Source: Anniella stebbinsi (Eukaryota; Chordata; Lepidosauria; Squamata; Anniellidae). Taken from it: DNA of 64,000 nucleotides. The stretch lies in contig JARDYH010000005.1 in NCBI GenBank assembly GCA_029215795.1, positions 11,254,001-11,318,000 on the forward strand, written 5' to 3'. The translations under genes were made by a program, and so were the position numbers. Position 1 is the first letter of the stretch, and every line of letters starts with the position of its first letter. Under the pieces are notes generated by a model. It ran no database searches. It was not told where the DNA came from and saw only the letters and a program-made list of their open reading frames with translations. Positions 11,130 through 23,000 of this stretch are shown piece after piece.

Positions 11130-13971
11130 CTGCAGAGAAAGGGGAAGATAAAGGGGGGGGGGGTTCAGATGGCCAAACAGAATCTGCAGGAACCTTCGCC
11201 CTACTTCAACAAAAGTGCTACGAGAGGTAAGAGAGGAAGCCACAGCTGGTCTGGGGTGGCCACTGTAGGCTTGTGGGGCGGGGGCCAGTCTAACCAAGGC
11301 CTGGCAGTTCTCATGAAAAGGCATTGATGGGAAGTGGGCAGACTAGGAGTGGCCTCTTGTCATTGAATTGAATGTAGTTGCGTCTGCATTTTTAAAGGGC
11401 TGATTGGCTCAGTTCAGACAACACGTTAGTCAACGCAGTATGAAAACCCCACCCAACGGTTGAGTTTTTAGGGGGCACTCCCCACACAACATGTTCTAAC
11501 TCCACCGTTGTGTGAGCGTGGGCTACCGTGGAGTTTAGTAAAATCCATTAAGACATTTGTTTGACAGTTCCTCTGCCCTCTCTCCTCCCCCGGTCCTCCC
11601 GATGGTTATCCCCACAGCCATTGCTGCAAACAAACCAATCCCGGCAGCTCTCCTAGAGCGGCACTTGCTCCTTTCACCGCTCTTGCCAGGGAACTCCGTA
11701 GCCAGTGGGAAAACCCAACTCAATGCAATGGAAAACTCCACAGAGCCCACCACACAACGGTTGCACAGGAACTCTCCTCTGCACAGCATGGATATTCTGC
11801 ATGGAGCGTTTTTAAAAAAACCTCCAGCGTTGCATGTGGTTTTCCAGCCAGACAATGCATTTCTCAGCAGTGGTATAAAAACTCCACCGTGGAGTTCTAA
11901 AACCACCGTTGACTAACGTGTTGTCTGAACTGAGCCCGTGTGTGTGATCTGTGCACAACAGATTTGGCGTCGCCCTTTTCAGTTGCATGGTGGGAATGAA
12001 TGAGAGGAGGAGGGTGGTGGTGGAAACCATCCAGTTGGAAGGGCAGGCAGGGAAGAGTTTGAGGCCTGGGTAGTATTAAGAAAGGAAGGAACGGCAAAGC
12101 TTGGTAGCGGTGCAGATAACGTGGCATCTATGCCATAGAAATGCAGCACTGGGGGACTCCTCTAAGATCTCCCCAGGGATTCCACCTAAGGAGCAACAGA
12201 GGGTTAGATTTGCATGCTGTTCCCTCCACAGGAGGAGAAGTGAATGAATGGAACCAGGAAAAGCTAGTGTTGAAATAAATGTTGGTTCTTCCCTATTAAT
12301 GTTCTTACTTTTCTCCAGGAGGAAAAGAGTGTGTGTGAGGTGGTGGTAGTGGTGGAAAGCATGACTTTAGGATTGCTTTTAACCTCTTGGGGGGGGGGGC
12401 ACTGCAAGAGAAAAGCACCCACTTTGGGCCACCCTTTACCTGCCCGCTTCTGCCGCTTCTTGCGTCGCTTGCTTGCTGCTCGCAAACCCTGGCCCTGGTG
12501 CAGAGGGTCTAAGGCAGAGATCTCGCCCAAGTCTGGAGCCCTCGGCACAGCCTTCTCTGCTTCTGCGAGGGTCTTGCTCTTGGCTTTCAGCTCGACAGTC
12601 ATTGGGCCAAACTAGGGAGGGCAAGAGAAAGTGACCTCGTTAAAATGTTTGAAACACTTTAAGATGAACAGGAGGGGAGCTGGCCAAGTGGCAGGGCCCC
12701 ATCCCCATTGCCTAGAGTCTTTAATGCAAGGATTCCACCCTCCTACAGCAGGGTCAAGCTGGTCTTGGCTGCAATGTATCCGTTCAAGCTGGAGCTTTGC
12801 CATGAGTCGGTTACTTAGTGTAGCCTCAACTGCACTACCGTATTTCTATAGAAAAATTAAAATAAACTCACAAAATAGCAACGCTTCGTTGGAGTACTCT
12901 CAAAGAGTAAATCATCTTGGCCAGGATGGTGTGCACAGAATGCGGTATTGGGTACAAAAGGAAGCTTCTTGATGCTGCTTGCTTTCATTTAAAAAACAAA
13001 CAGCAGTTTTCTAGCCCTTTTGATTGTCTAGAACTGTTCATACGTAGGTGCCAATGCCCCGTGAAATCTCTCACTTGCTTCCAGGCTTATCAAATAAGAT
13101 TTCCAGCAGTCAGGATGGCCAGGCCTAGCATGCCAAAACTAACTCTATAGAATAATGACAGAGCTACAGATTGGGCAAGGAGGCTTAAGTGGCATCATTT
13201 ATACAGGTTGGAGGACCCACTTTTTTGGTGGGGGGCAGAATTTTGATATTTCAGCATATACAGCCCTGTATGTACATATAATAACTGCTGCTATTGTATT
13301 TTATTATTTTACTATTGCTATTTTCTAGTCTCACATATACATTCCACTTTTTCTTCAAGAAGCTCATGGTGGCATATCTGGTTCGTGTCCACCCTTTTTA
13401 TCCTCACAACAGCCCTGTGAGGTAGGTTAGGCTTAGAGACTGTGACTGTCCCAAGCTCACCTAGTGAGTTCCATGGGTGAGTGGGGATTTGAATAGTCAT
13501 TGGACACTGCACCACACCAGCTTTCTGTTGACCTGGATTTGCTGGATAAGCCCTCTAATTCTGCCAAGAACTTTGAGCCAGTTAGTGTGAAATGTCGGGA
13601 AATCAGCTCAATACAGACAAACGTTGGCAGCTTTAAGTCTGCGTGTGGCTAGCCACATCCAAGGCCCCAAGCAGTGCATAATGGATTCCCATTCTCAAAT
13701 TGAAGCAATTATGACTGAGCTTTAGCCATGACCACCCATTGAGTTTCAAAGATGAAGTCAGCTCTCCCTACTCGAGGTCCAACACACCCATCAACTAAAC
13801 CAAGGCTTGTAAAGGGGTTGCTCCCTATTGTAATGGCATCCTTTTTGTCTGTCACCTTGTTTGAAGAATGTTAATTTAGAAGGCAAGGATTCAACAAGGG
13901 AATCCTGTCTTTCCAGGCAGATTCTCTCTAGCGTTAGCTGCCAGTTCTGTTCCTCATTGATATGGGGAAGG

Positions 13972-14033
<62 letters not shown>

Positions 14034-17000
14034 CAGTTCAGTCTTCCAGTTTGCCCCCATCGCTGGCCAAAACTAAACAGAGCTTGAGTGTTTTCTAGAA
14101 TGACATCCCAATACGGTAAAACCATGGGCCTATGAACTTGGCTATTTCACAGTCACAGGATTGCTTGCAAAACCTGGAGGAAAAAAAACATTCTAAAAAA
14201 GGTGTTTTGTGGCTGCAGGGCTTCAAGCAGTCGAACCCCCACAGTTCCCATTAAGCCCCCTTCTCTAGCTGCTCCAAATTTTGACAGTCTTTAGCCCCCA
14301 CTGATAAATCTCTCTCCACATCACCACCTGTTTTTCTGTTCTCGCCGATGCTTCGAATGCCAGACACACCGTTCTGAATTCCTCAAGGAGGTGCTATGTC
14401 CGAGCCCTGAATTACTTCCAAATTTAACCTGAATCACCACAGGCATTCTTTGAAAATTGCAAATGCTTCGGGGCAGAATGTCTGGGGACCTGGAGACTTG
14501 ACAAAATAGCCCCTGCAAGAAAAGCCACAGCCAGTATCTCGGATGTTTAGGGCACATGCATGTCTGTGCCTACCTCCAGAGTCCCATCTTCCTCCATCTT
14601 AGTCTCTTCTTGCTCTTGGCAGTTGAGTCTCTCTTCCTCGTTCATCTCAACTTCTGCCCCACTGGTGAGGCCAGAACCTTCCAAGGTGATGCCAGCAGGG
14701 CCAGAGGGCAAGTCTGCAATAGATAAAACACTGCCTAGAGTTCCTGAAACATTTCAAAGGAGCAGAGTCCCTTTGCTGCTTCACAGCCCTTGTATTACGT
14801 GTATGTGTGTGTGTTATTATCCCAAGTCTGTCAGAGGATCTCTCTACCGTATCATGGAAGAGATAGTCAGGAATGCTGGGAGTTTTAGACTCAAAATCAT
14901 GCTTCTGAATGGACTTTTATCTGCTTCTACAAGTAAAAAAAGGATTGCCATTGCCCGCAAATAAGTGAGATGGTACCTCCACGTGCAGCACCAGCGGGAC
15001 GGTTAATGCAAATGTGAAGATTTGAAAAAATCTGTGGTCAGACTTGCAAAAATGAGAAAATGTGGTAGTAGGAAGGATCTACTGATACTAAAAGGAAGCC
15101 TAACCCTATTTGTGTGTGTGGGGGGGGGGGGGGATGAGGCTGAGTTTTGTCAAAATGTTCATGTGGCTAGGATCCTGTACAGGCAGGGAATATCCCTCCT
15201 ATGACACTTCCTCTCCTATGACACTTCCTCAAGCCAGGGACAGAGGGGTCAGGCTCTGGCCTATTACAAGGGGATTGTGAGTGAAGACACTGAAGAACAG
15301 GTAGCCAGTATCATCTTCAAAGAGGCATTCCCTCCTGTGAGTGAGAATGCCTCTTCTAAGGTGATGCCTATCACACAGCAAGCCAGTGATGGGGACCGTG
15401 TGGCCGTCCTGATATTGCTGGACTCCAACCCTTATAATCTCTCACAACAGGCTATGTCGGCTAGGGCCGATGGGATATGTAGTCTAACAATATATTGAGT
15501 GCCCACACCTTCCCCAGCTCTGTTGTAAGGGAAAGAAGCCTTCTACAACCACAGTAGTGGGGGAGGATCACAGTGTGCAAGATTTGCGTAGAATTTCAGA
15601 AGAGGAATCTCTGAGGCCCATGGGCTCTCTATTTGCTGCTGGAGGCGCTGCTTTTCCTCTGCCTTCATCAGTTCCTTCTTGAGAGGTAGGCAAGGCACGT
15701 CACACACACACACACACACACACACACCCCAAAAAGGAGAGAATAGCTGCGGGGGGGGGGGGGGGGAGAGGACTAGCCTCTTGTGGGCTAATAGAGGGCA
15801 GTCAGAGCAAACTCACGGTGTCCCCCTGTCCGCTTGACCCCAGCCACTTACGTGCCAAAGCCTTCTCATTCTCTTGCTCCAGAGCCTCAAAGTCGAAGGC
15901 CTTGCCCATCTCTGCCACAATCGCCGCACTGATGTGAGTGGGGAGTGTGTGGGTCTCGGGCGGGTGGGTGAAATAGCTGATCTTCCCACTAAAGGAGACA
16001 GGGAGCGAAACACAGAAATAGACCACAGCCTTTGCAAGGAAAAGCTACCTGCCACACTTCCCTGTTTTTTTTTTTCCTTTCCTGAACCACCTCTGCCCAC
16101 TTGAGACTGGATTGGCACAAAAGGAAACCAGCCTCTGTAAGAGACAAGCTCGAGATTCTTTGTCTTTTATAATCACCTTGTCCAGTCGCTTAGCAGTGCT
16201 TTGGCTGCTTTCTCGTGGTCTGGCATCCCTCCTTTCTTCAGCTTGCCCTGCCGCCTGGCCAAATGAGCCAGAAACTCTGTGGTGTCCCGGAAATCTGGCA
16301 CACCATAATGCTGCATGATCTTTTTGGGGGGTGGGGGAAGTGTACGACAAGGAAACAAAAGAGTTGATTACAATCTTCCACCCAATTGTCTAATCGGCAG
16401 TACATTTACTCCCACTTCCAAGTGATCTGACAAATGGCTGCAAAGGCACGGGGGTTGATTTAGGTACTTACCTCCTTCCCAATTGTTTTCACAGTATTTT
16501 TAGCTAGCTGGACAAATCTATTGGCATATACGAATAACCACTTATGGCCAAACAATGATCTCTTCATCACTTTTTAAGCAGGATGGTTAACGTGTCACTA
16601 CATTTATATACCGCCCAGAGAGCTTCGGCTATGGGGCGGTATATAAATGTAAATACTAATAATACTAATAATACTAATAATACTAATACTAATAATAATA
16701 ATAATAATAGTTGCAATGTTGAATTGATTTAATAAGTTTAATTAATCAATGAAGGCTGTGATCCCATGCCCATTTACCTGGGAATCAATCCCATTGAGCT
16801 CAAATCTTATTTCTAAGTAGACATGCAAAAACATGAATAGGAGTGTGTGATAAAAGCTATTGATAGATTCAAAGGGTGTCCCTGATTCACATGTGAGCAG
16901 ATTGCTTTTCATGTAAGCACTTTCAAAAGCCACAGGCAGCTTAACACCATCTTGGGCTCTCCCTCCTCTCTTTTAAAGAAGGGAACATCTCTTTCAAAAT

Positions 17001-20000
17001 TGTACCTATGTGTGTGTGTATGTGGCATATCACCATCAGCTCCTGATAAAATGCTATTATTCCTATGCAGGTTGAATCAAGTTAAAACGTGAGATTAATT
17101 GGCCGTAATTTTGAGACAAGAAAATCTGCATAAAGTTACAAATGAAACAATAGCTCTGAAGAAAACGTTTCTTCTTGTTGGATGATGCACACATGTGTTG
17201 CCGCAAGAAGAGGCAGTCCCTCCTCTGTGAGAGAGAGAGAAGAGGGAATGCCTCTTTCACACCGTTTTTGTAAGCACTTGTATTAAAAAAAATTAAGTTA
17301 CATTCTCTCTCTCTCTCTCTCTCTGTGAGACTATTGGCCAAACTTATGTCTAAACATGTGGGAAGTACTATCTCTAAAATGGATTAGGTTTGGCACTCCA
17401 AATGTCCACACCGCTACGCCCCTCAAATCTTGCTGAAACCCAGCATAAGCCCAGGATTTTTGACTCTCAACATCATAATTGTCTGGTTCACCATAACAGC
17501 TATGAGCACCCATCTACCCGTGCCTTCCTGTGAATACACCTACCTGCTGCTTGTTGCATCGTTTCAAGATGGCTTCCACTGGGCTCACGGGGTCAACCAG
17601 CTGCTCTATCTTGACACAGTTTCGTAGGATCATGGCTGCATCTGAAGTCGGAGAAGCCACGACTATGCCTGGACAGTCCAGGAGTTTTATGTGCTTGTCC
17701 AGATGCACCTCTTGTAGGCACCTAAAAGACGAGGGTAAGGAATGTGAGAACATAAGGGAAAACAGAGTAGCCTCTTCCAATACCAGCCCCTTCACTGAAC
17801 AGGATAATCTACTAAAGCCCTGGGCTGAATTCCTTTATGTCAGGAAGTTAGAAAACCTGGAGCAAAGAGCAGGGCTTTTCGATCTATGTTACCACATTTC
17901 TATTTTCCCTTCTTTCAAAAAGCTCAGAAAAGCAGAGGGTCCCCTCGCCATCTTATCCTCGTAACAACTCTGTGAGGTAGGTTAGACTGAGTGATGGCAA
18001 CTCCCCATAGCTAGTGACGATTTGAAGCCAGGTCTCTTCAAATTCCAACGCTATCCTCAACTATCCTGTGGCCGAGCTCTAAGCCCAATGCTACAGAATA
18101 AGGGTGGGGAACCTTTTTTGGCTCAAGGGCCAGATTGGTCCTGGGCAAACTTGTGAGCGAGGCCACTCCCAAACTGAATTGAGTGGAACCACCCTACTGC
18201 TGCCATTTGGCCCAAACTTCATTGCCCAGATCCCATTCATTCATAAACCCAAGCATCCCTCTCCCACCGCAATCAGCCTTTTAAAAAGCCTCCACTGGGG
18301 GGGGGGGGCAATTGCAGAGGGAAAATTTGGCCTTCCCTCCCCAGCAGTGACACCTCCACCCCATTGCAATGAGGCTTTAAAAATCCTCCATTGGCACCAG
18401 CATGGGAAGGAGAAATCCCTTCTCCCTGATTCGCACCAGCAAGGCAGCTGGTGGGCCAGATGGGGGCCTTCTGCAGGCCTTATCTGGCCCCTAGGCCAGA
18501 GTTTCCCCTTCTCTGCTGTAGAACAACCTCCCAAAGGTGGCTCATGGGCCTGTATCTCTCCCAACATCCGGGGGTGGTGGTGTGGAGCGCGCAAAGCCTA
18601 TTTAGTCAACAGAGCTTTTGAGGCAGGCTGCGCAGTAGCTCTGACTTTTGAAATAGACTCATGTGGTCTATCTGGTGTTGTTGTTTTCTATCTGCTGTAT
18701 TTTAACCTTTTAATAGTTTTGAGAGATTTTTTAACACTTTTTCATGTAGAATTATTGTAAGCTGCCTCAAAGAGGGGAAGAGACAGTAAAATGAACAGGA
18801 GGTGTACAGATATTGCCTCTGATACTGGAGGTAGCACATAGCCATCGGGACTAGTAGCTGTTGATAGCCTTCTCCTCCAGGAATTTATCCAACCCCCTTT
18901 GAAGGCCATCCAAATTGGGGCTCATCACTATGCCTTGTAGTAGCGAGTTCCATGGTTTAACTATGTGCTGTGTGAAGAAATACTTCCTTTTATCTGTCTT
19001 GTATCTCCCACCAATCAGCTTTAAGGGATGACCCCATTGGGTTCTAGTATTATGGGGGAGGCAGAAAAAAATTCTCCCTACTGAGCTGCCTTGCTCTATC
19101 AATCACAGTTCATCATCTGACACTCCCCTGTTGTCTTGTCTAGTCAGCCTTTCCTTTCCATACAAACACCCTGAAATCCACCAAGGTCTGAACACGCTAG
19201 ACCCCAGAACTCTCCTTTCCCAGCCACTAACCCAGCTGTGCCTCTGATTTGTTTACAGAAAAGACGCCCCCCCCCCTCCCATGCGACGCTTCCTCCAAGG
19301 CAGCCCCTGCCATTTGTTCTGGGCTTGCAAGTTCGAGGGGAGACCCCAGAACCAAAGCTTCAGGGAGAACAGCCCCAAGGCTGCTTGACTACCTGCTACA
19401 GCATGCGCAGACGGACCGCTACGTACTTGGTGACACCAGGAGTGGCTCCAACGTTGCAGGCCCGGCTCCTCTTCAAGCTGTTGATCAAGCTGCTCTTGCC
19501 AACATTTGGGAAGCCTGCAGGTCAGGGATGTAGAAAAGGGCGTCCCCTCTGCCAAAGCAGCCACCATTTGGCAATAGCTCCCCCTCAAGATCAACCCAAC
19601 ACATTTGAGCAGCCTGCGCAGGCGTCTGCCCTCCACGCTCTCCATTGCTGCCTGTGAGTCCCGGCCTCCTTTTCCCCTTGGATGAGTGATGGGCAGGAGC
19701 CGAAACAAAGGCTCCTAAGATTCATAGCCAGCAGCAGTGATTGGCAGGATCCCTGCTAAGTAGGCTCATCACTAGGGTGACCATATGAAAAGGAGGACAG
19801 GGCTCCTGTATCTTTAACAGTTGTATTGAAAAGGGGATTTCAACAGGTGTCATTTGCATGCATGGAGCACCTGGTGAGATCCCCTCTTCATCATAACAGT
19901 TAACGCTGCAGGAGATATACTAGAGCAATCAGATACAAAAGAAGGCAGGGCTCCTGCACCTTTAACTGTTGTGATGAAGAGGGAATTTCACCAGGTGCTC

Positions 20001-23000
20001 CATGCATGCAAATGACACCTGCTTGAAATTCCCTTCTCAATACAACTGTTAAAGTTACATGAGCCCTGTCCTCCTTTTCATATGGTCACCCTACCACACT
20101 CTGCAGCCTGGACACAGCATTGCCTGCTTCACGGTGTGTTAAACCTCTTTCAGCCTCAGGGCTGAATTCCATTTTGGAGAAGCTCTGGGGGGGCCTGCAT
20201 TCCCATGGTGGGTGGGGCCAAAGGCAAAAGGGGCAGGGCCAAAATGCCAGTAATTTTAGTTTAAAATTCTTGCTGCCAGTAACAAGCCTTAGAAGAGCAT
20301 TTCAACCATTTAGAATGGAGTGGGAGGGATGGGACTGCACAATGGCTGGAAAACAATAGGTGGTTTGGGGCAAGGGAAACCCAAAGCAGGTCAACTTTGA
20401 ACCTCCGGCCTGAGAATCTACACTCTGGGGCCTACTTGAACATAGTGCCTACTGCCATCTTGTCCAAAGTGGCTCAGGATTACATAGCTGAATTGTTCCA
20501 ACTCTTCTCTCCCTGGCCTCTTCCCTATCCCTTGGTGGGCATCACCTCTTCCCCAGCTGGGACATTCATCTTTGGATCTGAGTTCCAGCTGCTTCCTGGC
20601 TTACACCCTCTCTAGAGAGAGAGGAAGGAACAGGATTTTGGCAAAGGCCCAGAATCAGCAGAAAGAAAGAACTTGCTACACTGGACAGACAGCTAAGGTT
20701 CTATCCACCTGGCCCAAACAGAAGGGGATTCAAGTCTGGCTTGTCAGGCGACCTGGACTTCTGAGACAGAGAATCCAACATTTACAACAAGGCCAGGAAA
20801 GACATCAAAATACTTACATTCTATCCCCGTCACTCCAACTTGGTGCCTTCCAGATCTTTTGGAGTTCAACTCCCATCAGCCCCAGCCAGCATGGCCAATG
20901 GTCAGGGATGCTGTGGACTGTAGTCCAAAACATTGAGAGAGCACCTGGCTGGGGAAGGCTGTCCTATCCCATATTGGAGAGGAGATGAGGCAATTCTTGA
21001 AAGACTTTCTGGGCAATGGGGCAGGCTTCAAAAAATTCCCACCACTCTTCATATCCCTCAAAGAGGAGCATCTCTGCTTACCCACAACCCCAACACTGAT
21101 GGATGTCCTGACATCCTGATTCCGGCAGTAGTTAGCCAGCACCTTCATGAGGCAGTCCGCCCCGACACAGGCTCCGCTGCTGAGCAGGTCACCCGATGCC
21201 TGGGTTACTGGGACACGGCTTTGTTGCTGGAGGAGAAATAGGGATTGTTAGTAAATATGACCTTGGAGGTCAGCACTAATCTTCTAGGACAGCCTCCTCT
21301 ATGCCATGGCTGGCTGGGGCATGTTGGGAATTGTAGTCCAACACATCTGGAGGACGCCAGGTTGAGAAAGGCCGATCTATATCAGAGTGCCACAGTGGCG
21401 CAGAACACACAAACGAGGGAATCCTTTTCAGAACTCTGCCTCAATTTCCTACTCCTCTGAACCCATCATGCCTACCCACAAAAGGAAAGGCCCTCAATCT
21501 CATCGTTCGGGAATTGGTGACTGGATTTCCCTAGACCAAATCCATCCCCTAAAAGGGTCCACCTGACCCCCTTCTACACTTGCCATCTTTTGAGGTGAAA
21601 AATATGGTGAGAGTGGAAAGTGTAGCAATAGTCCTTATTTGGCAGGCCACTTTAAAGGGAGGGGGCTGAAGAGCTGGACCATGACCTCTCAGACTCTAAC
21701 CCAGGGATGCAGAACCTCTTTCAAGCCGAGGGCCGAATTCCATTTTGGAGCTCTAGGGGGCCACATTCCAATGGTGGGCGTCGGCAACAGCAAAAAAAAA
21801 CACCAGCATATTTTAGGTTATAGCTCTTCCTGCCTTAGGAGGGGTGTTTCAGCCTTTTAGAGTGAAGGGGAAAAAACGAAACAAAAGCCAGGAAAACAAA
21901 CAAATGATTGGTAATTAGGAGGAAGTGGCCTGGAGAACGGAGTGGGGCTTTACGGGGAACCTCAGAGGGCCAGACTGGGACCCCGGAAAGCCAGATTAAG
22001 CCCCCAGGCCTGAGGTACAGCACCCAGGCTTTAACCTCAAAATGGCCTTCAAGTAAAACCAATTGCCAGCCAGAACTGTCACTTCTCGGCCCCACTCCAA
22101 CCCCTGCGCCACGTACCAAGTTTTTGCTCTGCTGCTGAGTGGAGGCTTTAAAGGCCACTGTAGGGAATTCGTTCCTCAGGTACTTCAACCACTTTGCTAC
22201 AATCTCTTTCGACACCAGATCTGGGTTAGGAACAGAAAAGCGGAATTAGGGATTCCTCTCAGCACAAGGTTGAGTGCAGAATGCTCACAAGCCCTCCGTA
22301 GGGCCACACGTGTGCTTTGTGGCCAAGGGCTCACTGGGCGAGTCGCATTTCCAAACGGCTGCGTGTGTTGAACGGTGTGATCTACTTCACCTTTTGCAGG
22401 TGCAGCAGCCTCAGAAACCCAAAAATACCACCCCCACCTCCCACCCCCAAGATGAACCCAAGGAGCATGACAGCCTTCTGCTTCTGTAGTCACAATTAGG
22501 AATATGGACTAGCACTCCTGCCTCGCTCAGAATCATCCATTGAAAAGCTGGGTGGAAAGGCAAAGGGAGATCTGTTTTGCCACTGCTGTTCAACCACCCT
22601 AATTGCAAGTATGAATGAACAAACGAGCAAGTTCATCCTGCGTATGTCAGGAAAAATAGGCAGAAACCAGCACAAGATCTATTACGGTTGCTAGTCAAAT
22701 GGTGAAGTCTAGTATGTGGTACAGCGCCTGGCATTCTGAGGATCTCAGTTCCCACCTTTTTAAAAGCAAGTTTCTAGCTCCCTTGATTCAAGAAAACACC
22801 TGAAAATAGACTGGCTCCCTCTTTCTATCTATCTGAGTGTAACTAACCTGGGAGGAGGGAGAGTAAGGACAGGCACTAGATCTCTGACCTCCATTTGCTG
22901 TTGCCCTCCGTGTTTTAAAGGTGAGTTTTTGCTGGGTGGGGAAGCTTCTCTACTTCTGTGGGCTCCCCGTGCAACTGGGAACTTCGGGAAAAAATCTCAC

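Larger units (their letters stand above)
12612..14573 (-). other. GNL3L intron 13
   Basis: Contains a MIR-like SINE (13366-13530) and a long CT microsatellite (13974-14031). No further exon seen. Confidence 0.6.
16178..17543 (-). other. GNL3L intron 10 and flank
   Basis: Between exons 10 and 11 (intron proper 16320-17543). It carries an L2 3' end with a TAA microsatellite (16593-16710), a family G repeat fragment (16757-16832) and CT/GA tracts near 17228-17242 and 17303-17325. No additional exon seen. Confidence 0.55.
17722..19426 (-). other. GNL3L intron 9
   Basis: Contains a SINE fragment (about 17950-18075), a hAT-like family C element (about 18100-18516) and a CR1 fragment (18803-19105). 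An open frame at 18104-18760 has no recognisable domain and overlaps repeat sequence. Confidence 0.55.
19515..21081 (-). other. GNL3L intron 8
   Basis: Contains family A copy 2 (19775-20091), a family C element (about 20150-20415) and a family H palindrome (about 20836-20965). Confidence 0.55.

Noticed and set aside
11535..11916. Overlapping 119- and 123-codon open frames on both strands
   Set aside because: Both lie inside the non-autonomous family E transposon, lack a transposase motif, and mirror each other because the sequence is stop-poor.
13791..14125. Arg/Glu- or Ser/Leu-repeat proteins
   Set aside because: Direct translation of the CT microsatellite.
18104..18760. 218-codon open frame on + in GNL3L intron 9
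   Set aside because: Composition is low-complexity and it overlaps a hAT-like repeat and a poly-G run. No domain is recognisable and no splice support was found.
19253..19708. 151-codon open frame on - spanning GNL3L exon 9
   Set aside because: It is in a different frame from the P-loop-encoding exon. The true exon is 19427-19514, as shown by splice phases and the GFPNVGKSS motif.
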